22,500 nucleotides of DNA, from the NCBI GenBank assembly GCA_012295275.1, contig CM022676.1, positions 3,802,258 to 3,824,757 of the forward strand, written 5' to 3'. This document shows, in pieces, positions 1-8,173 of the stretch. The first letter of the stretch is position 1. Every line of letters starts with the position of its first letter. The notes beneath the pieces are model-generated. The model ran no database searches. It was not told the DNA's origin and was given only the letters and a program-made list of their open reading frames with translations. Origin of the DNA: Chrysomallon squamiferum (lineage: Eukaryota; Mollusca; Gastropoda; Neomphalida; Peltospiridae). Made by a program: the position numbers and the translations under genes.

Positions 1-199
1 AGATAACTTCATAATGAAGGTAGTCTTTACTTGTTTTTCTTGAAAATAATCACCATTTCAAGGAGAACGATTTTACTAAAATATCTGCTATGAAGCAGAA
101 AGCAAACAATGAGCAAAATAAATAATTAATGTATATTTTTTCTTAATTACTACGAAATTATTGATTAATTGCAAATCTATTTGTATCATAGAACAACGA

Positions 200-860
200 A
201 CTCACACTCGTCATCTGTCCTAATTAGTAATCATGATTTTACTACAATACGATAATAATTAAACAGAATAAATAAACAAGATAATTTTGTTATTTTTGGA
301 ATTTATTTATATATTTATTTATTTGTTTGTTTTTATATTTATTAATATAGATAACATAACCAGTTTGTTTCTTTGGTAACACAAACAGCTAATTTCTTTG
401 GTAACATAAATAATACGTTTTGTGTAAATGCTGACAACATAAACAAAACAAATTTTCTGCGTTAAACGAGACTAACCACAAAGAACAGATGTTCAGTAAG
501 TGCAAAGAGCATACAAAAAAATTGGTCTATTGATATATTGTTCAATTACAGGAAACGTTCTAGTACAATTACTTAAGATCAAAGCAGATTATGATCGTTG
601 TATTGTAAACTGAGTCATTTCTCATTGGTTGATTCATTCAAATAAACCGTTTAACACGTGGTATGTTTGTGATCAAAGAATCGATCTAAAATTAATTTTC
701 TAATTAATACGAAACAGCGGAGACTGATTCAATCTAAATTTGAGTTTATGATTAAACTGACTCTGATCCTGATTACTTGTAAAGAAAGAATCTGCAAACA
801 TAGCACCAAAGATCCTCTCTTTCTGGAAGATTATAATCTTTGGAGAAACTGACTGATGTA
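200..860 (+). promoter_or_regulatory. Conserved distal 5' flank of gene 1, candidate regulatory region
   Basis: This gene-free stretch recurs in units 2 and 3, and its two ends (about 46-280 and 655-845) are also recognisable in the diverged unit 4. Visible elements are a TAATTAG homeodomain-type core followed by the palindrome AATCATGATT (221-240), a perfect AP-1 site TGAGTCA with an inverted CCAAT (ATTGG) close behind it (about 611-629), a TTCTGGAA heat-shock-like pair (821-828), and the 14-bp palindrome AAGATTATAATCTT (827-840). It lies about 1 kb from the ATG, so it would be an enhancer or belong to an unseen 5'UTR exon. No coding frame is convincing. Function is inferred only. Confidence 0.3.
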
Positions 861-878
861 CTCAACGTTATTTATCAT

Positions 879-1430
879 AAATTTCTACGAAGTTGATTTG
901 TAACTACATTTGACGTAAGTTATATACGTAACATTATTTTAAACTTCTGCGAGGTTAGTGTTTAAGTAGTTTTAACGAAAGCATTATATTTAACATACTG
1001 TGCAATTTCAGGCAAGTTAATTTTTGGTCTATCCATCTATATATCTATATATGTATATAATGTACATATGTATACATATATTGTTGTACACATAACAACA
1101 TGCAGTGAATTTTCTACGAAGTTAATGGTTAAGTAGATTTAAGGTAAGTCATATATTTCTGAAATTTCTATAATGTCAATGTTTAAGTAGATTCAACACG
1201 AGTAATATATTTAGTGTACAGTGCAATTTCTGCGAAATTAATTTGTAAGTAGATTTGGCATAAGTAATATATTTATCACATTGAGTAATTTTTCCGAGGT
1301 TAATAAACATAGAAAACAAGTAATATTATGTATAACAAACTAACATTCAGTTCAATTCGATATATTTAAATAAACACACGTAGGATAAATAATTTATATA
1401 ACAGACATTGAGAAATTTCTACGAGGTTAA
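879..1430 (+). repeat. Degenerate 62-bp minisatellite upstream of gene 1
   Basis: A motif built around AATTTCTACGAGGTTAAT, followed by GTTTAAGTAGATTTAAC and GTAAGTAATATATTTA, recurs with starts near 879, 941, 1003, 1107, 1162, 1224, 1285 and 1413. Several steps are 61-62 bp. An AT-rich insertion (TATATATGTATA type) separates the third and fourth members. The array ends about 360 bp before the ATG. Confidence 0.65.
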
Positions 1431-1687
1431 CATCCAAAGGAGAGACGGATATATGTCAAGTTTCAAATGATATTTCACTGGATGAAATTCAGTTAAACAA
1501 ATAAGTGCAGTGTTTTTAATTGTATAATTTAAGTATTGTGCATAGCTGATTGTCTGTTTCTCTAAATTAGGTTATTAGACAAAATTACAAGTAATATGTT
1601 CATACACACATACACGCACACACTCACATACGAATCTATTTCAGAATTTTTTTTTTTAATTTTTTTTTTATTATTTGTACTGTTTTA

Positions 1688-1700
1688 TTATATATATATG
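1688..1700 (+). promoter_or_regulatory. TATA-like element before gene 1
   Basis: TTATATATATATG lies about 90-100 bp before the ATG pair at 1788 and is kept in gene 2 (about 8074-8085) and gene 3 (about 14284-14296). A start site some 30 bp downstream would give a 5'UTR of about 65 nt. Copy 4 has no equivalent at this distance. In an AT-rich genome this could be chance. A pyrimidine-rich acceptor-like site (TGTTTCTCTAAATTAG, about 1555-1570) upstream means an upstream non-coding exon is also possible. Confidence 0.25.
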
Positions 1701-1787
1701 AAGGAAAAAGAAGAAACAGATCTTTTTTGGAGCAAAATAACTAACCGGAAGATTTGTTTTGATCACGACAAGATTTGGGAAGTGAAA

Positions 1788-3116
1788 ATGATGGCCGTTA
1801 TTTTCTTCTGTTTTCTGTTTGCAACTACTGTCACAGGTAAGAATATTAGCTTTTTTCATAAACGTGTATTTGTTGTTTGTTATTATATACACTGATGAAC
1901 TATTGTATTTTATAAGTGGATAGTAAAATAGTAAAACACACAATTATTTTCTTAACTTATATTACGTATTTCATGTTTGTTGTTAATATTATAGGCAAAT
2001 ATATTGAATATTTCAACAAAAATATATTATCTAATTTTGCTCGTTGTTATATCTGCAGGCACAATGAAGTATTGAATGTTGATTTTTTATATATTTTAGT
2101 TTCCTTCCTTTGTTTCTTTGTTGTCAGTGTTATATATTCAGTAATAATATCATGCAATTTCAACAAGGTTTTTATTTCATTTGTTATATCATATTAAATT
2201 ATATTCAGATAAAAATATTATATAATAGAGACAGAAAAGGATGAAGACAAGTAAAAAAACAAATACAAAAGCAAGCGATTAAAATAAATAAATAAATTAC
2301 ATAGAGCACAAAAAAAAGAAACACAAAAACCATCTAAAAATATAGAAAAAAATAAACAAAACAAAACAAAAACAAAACCAAAACAAAACAAAGTAAAACA
2401 TAACCAAAACCTGGAAACAAAGACTAACAAATATTTGTACTAATGTTCAAAGGATGTCTAGGAAAGGACAACAGTAGTTTTTCTTATAAGCAGCTGACAG
2501 AGTTTTATTAGAAAAATAATCGTCAAAGAGAATCGTTAAAGAAAAGAAAGGAAAAAGCCGTTGTCCAGTGAGAAAAGACAGATGACGTGTTAGATCAAAC
2601 CGTAGAAGACAATAATCAATGAAAATACAGCTGTACTTTCAGAGTGGTTCATCATATTTCTTCTTTTAGATATACCAATCAATTTGACATTAAACTGGTC
2701 AATCATTGTCTATTCTGGAATTTACTCAGAACCAATGACACAAGAACACATCTTTTTATTTGCAAAGACGGAAATAAAATGGAAAGCATCATTACAAACT
2801 TGTGTTACCGAAAAATCTATAAGTCTATCAGTATCTGTCTTTTTGTGTCCCTCTGGATATCTGTATCTATGAACACGACTAACCACCAATCATTCTAGGC
2901 AAATTTTCACTCAGTAACTAACCCTTTTTTGAAATTCGAATCTAATATTAAACATATACACACATATATATATAAGTGGCATAAGAGGTGATACATGGCT
3001 CTATTAATACTATTACTACCAGCGCTACTACTGCTGCTATTTTGCTATTAATGCTATTCTTCATCATTTTTTTCTTTATCTTCTTCTTCTTCTTCTTCTA
3101 CTACTACTAGTATTTG

Positions 3117-3190
<74 letters not shown>

Positions 3191-3192
3191 TT

Positions 3193-3254
<62 letters not shown>

Positions 3255-3546
3255 AGGGATTGAAAATCTTGCGAAAGGTAAATACGCAGAACAAAGTTCA
3301 ACAGCTGGAGATGCTGTTGCCTCGAGAGCCGTGGACGGAAACACAAACCCCTATTTAGACGGCGGATCTTGTTCCTCAACTCTCTTTAGTATGGGATTCT
3401 GGTGGCAAGTGAATCTAGGTCGTGTTTATTCTATACAACGAGTAATAGTAACAACGAGTAGAGATGGTAAGTTTTAATTTGTTTCTTTAATTCCAAAAGA
3501 ACTACGTGCTACTATACTACAACTACTACTACTACTACTATCACTA

Positions 3547-3593
<47 letters not shown>

Positions 3594-4547
3594 GTTGTTA
3601 TAACACTACTACTACTGGAAATATTGCTACTGATATTAAAATTAGCACTGTTATTGCTACTAGTACTGGTAATGGTATTACTAATGCTACTGCTACTAGT
3701 ACTCCTAGTACTACTCATACTACTACCAGTATTGGTACAGGCCTATACTACTGCTACTACTATAACTACTTAACTGTTATTATTCATTATTTATTACTTT
3801 TAATGGCAGAACAGAAAGTTCTTATTAAAATATTTTTCCTCTTCTTATTTTTAGGACCTCAGCTGTCTAACATGTACGTAGGGTTGTCACTGCGGATTGG
3901 AAGCACAATCGTCTTTCAGTACCGTGGTTTAGCAAGTCGTGTTGGTGACGTTGTGCGCATCGTCTACCCTGGTGGAATCAGGGCAGAATACGTCTACATA
4001 GACAACGGTAGAGAAGCAGAAACGAATCTCACTTTATGCGAGGTTGAGGTTGACGGAGCAGACGAACGTACGTGTATTAGAATTGTTTCTCTCCGTGTTG
4101 TATGCGTTAGTTTATATTGTATGTATGTATGTATGTATGTATGTATGTATGTATGTATGTATGTATGTATGTATGCATGTATGTATGTGTGTATGTAGGT
4201 ATGTATGTATGTATGTGTCATGTATGACTGACTTTACATATCTATGCATTTTAGGATTTTAGTATTCTCTGTCGTATGTGCGTCTGATTAGACACTGCAC
4301 ATAGACAGTATTCAGGAACGTACTGGCGTAAACTCTGTCAGATGCGGTTGTCGAGACTCGAACGTATGACACTCATTCACCCGCACTCTGAAGGCGAACG
4401 ACGTTACCGTGGGTGATCATTGATTCCCACGAAGAACGCCGTTCTTTTTGTCTTTCGTCATTTTTACTTCGGAGAAAAAAAAATCCAATCACGACGTCAT
4501 AAATCGTGATCGGCCATCAAGACGACCATCTGTCTGTTGTTTCTCTA

Positions 4548-4603
<56 letters not shown>

Positions 4604-4822
4604 TTTACAGAATACTTTCACCTGGATAACAGACGGGGTGCGTCACTGAAGATATTACGTCATCAAACGAGAAGTCAACTGGAATGTGCTCAGTCGTGTC
4701 TCTCAAAGGAAATATGTTTCTCATTCCTCTGGAGTAAGACCACTAAAGAATGTTTGCTATACTCCGACAAACCTACAGATACGTCAGTCACTGACAACTT
4801 CGTAGGTTTTGTATCAGAATGA
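1788..4822 (+). CDS. Secreted F-type lectin (FTP) domain - PAN domain protein, copy 1
   Basis: Coding exons are 1788-1836, 3257-3466, 3855-4067 and 4611-4822 (TGA), with GT-AG introns all in phase 1; they join to 227 aa. Residues 1-17 (MMAVIFFCFLFATTVTG) form a signal peptide, so the product should be secreted. The second ATG (1791) has the better context (A at -3, G at +4). Residues 18-157 form an F-type lectin domain: ENLAKGK, QSSTAGDAVASRAVDGN, GGSC (Cys55) and NLTLCEVEV (Cys148, with a sequon at Asn144). Cys55 and Cys148 should pair, as in the family. Residues 159-227 form a short PAN/Apple domain with Cys183, 187, 193 and 205 in C-x3-C-x5-C-x11-C spacing. The classical fucose-site His after GSC, the Cys-Cys pair and the second Arg are missing, so sugar binding is uncertain. 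F5/8 type C (discoidin) is the nearest alternative fold label. Neighbours are tandem paralogues. Confidence 0.87.
2670..2872 (+). other. Possible alternative terminal exon or orphan open frame in intron 1
   Basis: TTTCTTCTTTTAG (acceptor at 2668-2669) opens a frame that, joined in phase 1 to the signal peptide exon, would read through 66 further residues to a TGA. The predicted tail has NLTLNWS near its start and two cysteines (QTC, FLC). An ATTAAA poly(A) variant lies at 2947-2952. Equivalent frames are at 8903-9105 and 15267-15469. No family is recognised. The flanking intron is equally conserved between units, so conservation does not prove coding, and another frame is open across the same bases. 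Copy 4 lacks it. Confidence 0.2.
3080..3253 (+). repeat. Compound microsatellite (TTC)n(CTA)n(ACT)n(ATT)n at exon 2 acceptor
   Basis: TTC repeats at about 3080-3098 pass into CTA, then ACT repeats (3118-3159), ATT repeats, a poly-T run (about 3189-3204) and ATT repeats again to 3253. The last repeat unit abuts the AAAG acceptor of exon 2, so the repeat itself occupies the polypyrimidine and branch-point region. Confidence 0.95.
3517..3780 (+). repeat. (TAC)n microsatellite with decayed tail in intron 2 of gene 1
   Basis: A near-perfect TAC/CTA tract (3517-3594) is followed by about 180 bp of degraded ACT-containing triplets with several ACTAGT/TACTAAT words. The same tract and decay pattern sit at 9745-10005 in gene 2; weaker versions follow exon 2 in copies 3 and 4. 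Its frame-free runs create long spurious Tyr- or Val-rich open frames. Confidence 0.9.
4118..4216 (+). repeat. (ATGT)n tetranucleotide microsatellite in intron 3 of gene 1
   Basis: About 25 units of GTAT, interrupted near the end by GCAT, GTGT and AGGT, start 50 bp after the exon 3 donor. The gene 2 equivalent is about 10348-10453 and slightly longer. Gene 3 has GT-rich sequence (16790-16830) instead. Confidence 0.95.
4347..4430 (-). mobile_element. Candidate tRNA-derived SINE head, antisense in intron 3 of gene 1
   Basis: On the minus strand a GC-richer island reads CACGGTAACGTCG, CGCCTTCAGAGTGCGGG and then GTTCGAGTCTC (4363-4353), which matches the pol III B-box consensus GWTCRANNC. An anticodon-arm-like hairpin (CGC/GCG, with further G-T pairs) sits at normal spacing before it. 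The A box is weak. The body of the element may extend to about 4265. No cloverleaf is complete, so this is a SINE or tRNA relic, not a working tRNA. It is present in units 1 and 2 and absent from units 3 and 4. Confidence 0.4.
4548..4602 (+). repeat. (ATT)n microsatellite at exon 4 acceptor, gene 1
   Basis: About 18 ATT units end directly at the TTTTACAG acceptor of the PAN exon. All four copies have an ATT tract here (about 10787-10833, 17043-17173, 22307-22334). Confidence 0.95.
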
Positions 4823-4861
4823 CTCTTATGTTAAACGTTGACGAAACCTTTAGTTAAAGAC

Positions 4862-4983
4862 TGACGTCATACTAATTTGTTACATCATGAAATCTGTAAA
4901 CTTTTGGTTTGAAGTCAGATTAATGTTTTAAATGTTGACGTCATTACGTTGTGCTATAAATCATTTGTTAAATTGTGACGTCA
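4862..4983. promoter_or_regulatory. Cluster of three CRE palindromes after gene 1
   Basis: The perfect CREB/ATF palindrome TGACGTCA occurs at 4862-4869, 4936-4943 and 4976-4983. The trio is kept in gene 2 but absent in the corresponding region of gene 3. Its position in the 3'UTR makes ordinary promoter use uncertain. Confidence 0.4.
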
Positions 4984-5238
4984 TTTTATTGTTCTAATTT
5001 GAAATGCAATGTATGTAGATTGTTCTGCGAAACACTACCTCAGACAAAGTGATCAGTTAATGCAAAACATATGTTTAGGATTTTAATAACATCCTTTACT
5101 TACTTTCTTTATTATGAATAGAATAGAAAACTTAAATGACTTAATAATAGCTCTCTATTTGTTGTGTAAATACTGTTAATCTGTCATGTATTATACACAT
5201 TATATTATACTTTATAAAGTAATCCTACAGTTTATGAG

Positions 5239-5244
5239 AATAAA
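5239..5244 (+). terminator. Poly(A) signal of gene 1
   Basis: AATAAA lies 417 bp after the stop and is followed within 40 bp by a long GT tract (5276-5302), a suitable GU-rich downstream element. Confidence 0.6.
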
Positions 5245-5273
5245 TTATTTTATCATTGTCATTATTTGTCTTT

Positions 5274-5275
<2 letters not shown>

Positions 5276-5324
<49 letters not shown>
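5276..5324 (+). repeat. (GT)n(AT)n dinucleotide microsatellite
   Basis: About 13 GT units pass directly into about 11 AT units; the unit 2 equivalent (about 11532-11566) is shorter. Confidence 0.95.
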
Positions 5325-5479
5325 TATTTTTTAACAAATAAAACAAAAATATTATTTGTCATAAAAAATCATTTTATTTGTCGACAAATATAAATTAATT
5401 GATAGGAACAAATATTTTATTCAGTCGTAATAAAAATAATTTTGCTGGTTGTAAAAAAAAAATGCTTATGAGCAGTATT

Positions 5480-5860
5480 CAGCAAATGACATTACCCAAG
5501 TCTTCATGTTTTTATACGTTTTACATCACGTGACTACAGTTTAGCTATTTATAGTAACACCGGCTGAAGAGTTTCATAAAATCCGTTACACTTCTTCCCG
5601 TTTTATTACCTACAATGTAGCGATGACATTTTTTTACTTAGAGTAATACACATTTAACATCGATGAACTTTTGTGAAAATATTTGCTGCTGTCTGTAACT
5701 CTGATTCAATAAATATTGATTATTGGACAGAAATCACGACGTCATGGATTAGCATTGTTCTCAGTTCATTTCCTGTTTCCTTATCTTTCTGGTTATATAA
5801 TTCCTGAATACGTCTATGATGATTAAACGTTTATGACATCATCATTCAGGAATCGGTAAA
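5480..5860 (+). other. Conserved intergenic block after gene 1
   Basis: This non-coding segment is kept almost unchanged at 11722-12105 and, more notably, at 18780-19152 in the otherwise diverged tail of unit 3. It contains an E-box CACGTG (5527-5532), a GTAAC...GTTAC inverted pair around CACCGGCTGAAGAG, a CACGACGTCA half-CRE and a terminal inverted repeat (5800-5853). No open frame of useful length was seen on either strand. It could be an enhancer, insulator or ncRNA. Confidence 0.45.
5800..5853. repeat. Inverted repeat capable of a hairpin, downstream of gene 1
   Basis: ATTCCTGAAT (5800-5809) and its exact reverse complement ATTCAGGAAT (5844-5853) flank an inner GATGAT/ATCATC pair and an AAACGTTT palindrome. 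The copies at 12045-12098 (arms exact) and 19096-19150 (arms with changes) keep the arrangement. Confidence 0.55.
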
Positions 5861-5979
5861 TCAATGTGTGAAAAAAGAAATTAAAAAAAAAAAAAAAAGA
5901 AAAATGTAGATAGTAAAACGATATCCGTAAAAAGACATTGTTGTGAAGTATACGTGATTATATAAACAATTTACATTGT

Positions 5980-5982
5980 AAT

Positions 5983-6065
<83 letters not shown>

Positions 6066-6287
6066 CATAAATTTGTATTTATTTAGATCCCATTGTCACA
6101 TTACCAAAATAAGTTTCTTGTTAATAATTATTTTTGAATTAATGTTATTATCGCAGTCTTGCAAATAAGAAGGAAAATAAGTAATATATATATATTTTAT
6201 AATATTAATAAAATCAATAATAAATAAATAAAGAAAGAACGAAAGAAAGAAAGCAAGCAAGAAAAAAACAACAACAATATCCGTATC

Positions 6288-6330
<43 letters not shown>
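5980..6330 (+). repeat. (ATTT)n(ATT)n and (AAT)n tracts between genes 1 and 2
   Basis: ATTT units (5980-6016) run into ATT units (6017-6065). After 220 bp that include a GAAAG/GCAAG-rich patch (about 6228-6264), an AAT tract (6287-6329) follows. ATT and AAT tracts are complementary, so the interval could fold as a long stem. The same set occurs in unit 2 (12202-12290 and 12511-12540). Confidence 0.9.
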
Positions 6331-6569
6331 GAAAATGGAGAAATTTTATGAACTCTCTGAACATATAAATGAAGATAACTTCATAATGACGGTATTCTTT
6401 ACTTGTTTTTCTTGAAAATAATCACCATTTCAAGGAGAACGATTTTACTAACATATCTGTTATGAACCAGAAAGCAAACAATGAGCAAAATAAATAATTA
6501 ATGTATATTTTTTCTTAATTACTACGAAATTATTGATTAATTGCAAATCTATTTGTATCATAGAACAAC

Positions 6570-7240
6570 GAACTCACACTCGTCATCTGTCCTAATTAGT
6601 AATCATGATTTTACTACAATACGATAATAATTAAACAGAATAAATAAACAAGATAATTTTGTTATTTTTGGAATTTATTTATATATTTATTTATTTGTTT
6701 GTTTTTATATTTATTAATATAGATAACATAACCAGTTTGTTTCTTTGGTAACACAAACAGCTAATTTCTTTGGTAACATAAATAATACGTTTTGTGTAAA
6801 TGCTGACAACATAAACAAAACAAATTTTCTGCGTTAAACGAGACTAACCACAAAGAACAGTTGTTCAGTAAGTGCAAAGAGCATACAAAAAAATTGGTCT
6901 ATTGATATATTGTTCAATTACAGGAAACGTTCTAGTACAATTACTTAAGATCAAAGCAGATTATGATCGTTGTATTGTAAACTGAGTCATTTCTCATTGG
7001 TTGATTCATTCAAATAAACCGTTTAACTCGTGGTATGTTTGTGATCAAAGAATCGATCTAAAATTAATTTTCTAATTAATACGAAACAGCGGAGACTGAT
7101 TCAGTCTAAATTTGAGTTTATGATTAAACTGACTCTGATCCTGATTATTTGTAAAGAAAGAATCTGCAAACATAGCACCAAAGATCCTCTCTTTCTGGAA
7201 GATTATAATCTTTGGAGAAACTGACTGATGTACTCAACGT
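6570..7240 (+). promoter_or_regulatory. Conserved distal 5' flank of gene 2
   Basis: This is the unit 2 copy of the 200-860 block, with AP-1 (TGAGTCA), ATTGG and the AAGATTATAATCTT palindrome all preserved and only scattered base changes. No gene is seen in it. Confidence 0.3.
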
Positions 7241-7250
7241 TATTTATCAT

Positions 7251-7823
7251 AAATTTCTACGAAGTTGATTTGTAACTACTTTTGACGTAAGTTATATATG
7301 TAACATTATGTTAAACTTCTGCGAGGTTAGTGTTTAAGAAGATTTAACGAAAGTATTATATTTAACATACTGTGCAATTTCAAGCAAGTTAATGTGTAAG
7401 TAATGTTTTGGTCTCTTCATCTCTCTATCTATATATGTATATAATGTATGTATGTATACATATATTGTTATATACATAACAACATCCATTGAATTTTCTA
7501 CGAAGTTAATGTTTAAGTAGGTTTAAGGTAAGTCATATATTTCTGAAATTTCTATAATGTTAATGTTTAAATAGATTCAACATAAGTAATGTATATTTAA
7601 TGTACAGTGAAATTTCTACGAAATTAATGTGTATGTAGACTTAATAAAATAATATATTTATCACATTGTGAAATTTTTACGAGGTTAATAAACATAGAAT
7701 ACAAGTAATATTATGTATAACAAACTAACATTCAGTTCAATTCGATATATTTAAATAAACACACGTAGGATAAATAATTTATATAATTTATATATGAGAA
7801 ATTTCTACGAGGTTAACATCCAA
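7251..7823 (+). repeat. Degenerate 62-bp minisatellite upstream of gene 2
   Basis: This is the unit 2 copy of the array. It shares unit 3's variants, such as GTTTAAGAAGATTTAACG in the second member, rather than unit 1's. Confidence 0.65.
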
Positions 7824-8173
7824 ATGAGATACGGATATATGTCAAGTTTCAAATGATATTTCACTGGATGAAATTCAGTTAAACAAACAAGTGCAGTGTT
7901 TTTAATTGTATAATTTAAGTATTGTGCATAGCTGATTGTCTGTTTCTCTAAATTAGGTTATTAGACAAAATTACAAGTAATATGTTCATACACACATACA
8001 CGCACACACTCACATATGAATCTATTTCAGAATTTATTTTTTTAATTTTTTGTTTATTATTTGTACTGTTTTATTATATATATATGAAGGAAAAAGAAGA
8101 AACAGATCTTTTTTGGAGCAAAATAACTAACTGGAAGATTTGTTTTGATCACGAGAAGATTTGGGAAGTGAAA

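Larger units (their letters stand above)
1837..3256 (+). other. Intron 1 of gene 1 (1420 bp)
   Basis: The donor GTAAGAAT follows the signal peptide exon and the acceptor TTAAAG precedes exon 2. The intron holds the 152-bp segment deleted in unit 2 (1977-2128), an A-rich stretch (about 2260-2410, CAAAA-type repeats), a possible cryptic exon (2670-2872), and a long compound microsatellite ending at the acceptor. It is 4.5 times longer than the equivalent intron of copy 4. Confidence 0.8.
4823..5246 (+). other. 3'UTR of gene 1
   Basis: AT-rich sequence between the TGA and the AATAAA hexamer contains no open frame of note. It includes three exact TGACGTCA palindromes in its first 160 bp and a duplication-prone segment near 5180, where unit 2 has about 16 extra bases. 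Confidence 0.6.
1..6372 (+). repeat. Tandem unit 1 of the lectin-PAN gene array
   Basis: Position 1 of the window aligns with 6373 and 12584, where the same sequence starting AGATAACTTC recurs, giving a first period of 6372 bp. The unit holds 5' flank, minisatellite, four-exon gene, 3'UTR and intergenic tail in the same order as unit 2. Most differences from unit 2 are single bases and microsatellite length. Visible indels are a 152-bp segment present here (1977-2128) but missing from unit 2, and a segment of about 16 bp near 5180 present in unit 2 but missing here. The unit edges are arbitrary, because only the repeat phase is defined. Confidence 0.9.

Noticed and set aside
1596-1787. In-frame upstream extension of the signal peptide exon
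   Set aside because: It would place a charged segment before the hydrophobic signal. The ATG pair at 1788/1791 has the better context and directly starts a normal signal peptide.
1671-1943. Antisense frames over exon 1 (also 8057-8329, 14268-14540)
   Set aside because: They are shadows of AT-rich sequence with no recognisable domain; they recur only because the units are duplicated.
2218-2430. Minus-strand Phe/Leu/Cys-rich frame in intron 1
   Set aside because: It is the complement of an A-rich CAAAA-repeat stretch; the hydrophobicity is compositional and the frame changes between units.
3080-3253. CRISPR-like or prokaryotic array
   Set aside because: The repeats are simple trinucleotide runs without spacers, and the genes have spliceosomal introns.
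3076-3294. Minus-strand open frame rich in Asn, Ile and Ser
   Set aside because: It is a translation of the (TTC)(ACT)(ATT) microsatellite; equivalent homopolymer-rich frames at every tract (9344, 15585, 16849, 17016, 19163, 19649, 21674) have the same cause.
3506-4198. 230-residue open frame through intron 2 and exon 3 of gene 1 (and its longer equivalent at 9731-10498)
   Set aside because: The stop-free (TAC)n and (ATGT)n tracts link to exon 3 by chance. Exon 2 reading into the intron meets TAA after two codons, and the splice sites at 3854/3855 and 4067/4068 are good.
4347-4430. Functional tRNA gene on the minus strand
   Set aside because: The B box is good but the A box is poor and no complete acceptor stem or cloverleaf can be drawn; a SINE or relic fits better.
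4448-4610. Alternative N-terminus for the PAN exon read from intron 3
   Set aside because: It consists of low-complexity ATT-encoded leucines without a start context; the TTTTACAG acceptor and phase agree with normal splicing.
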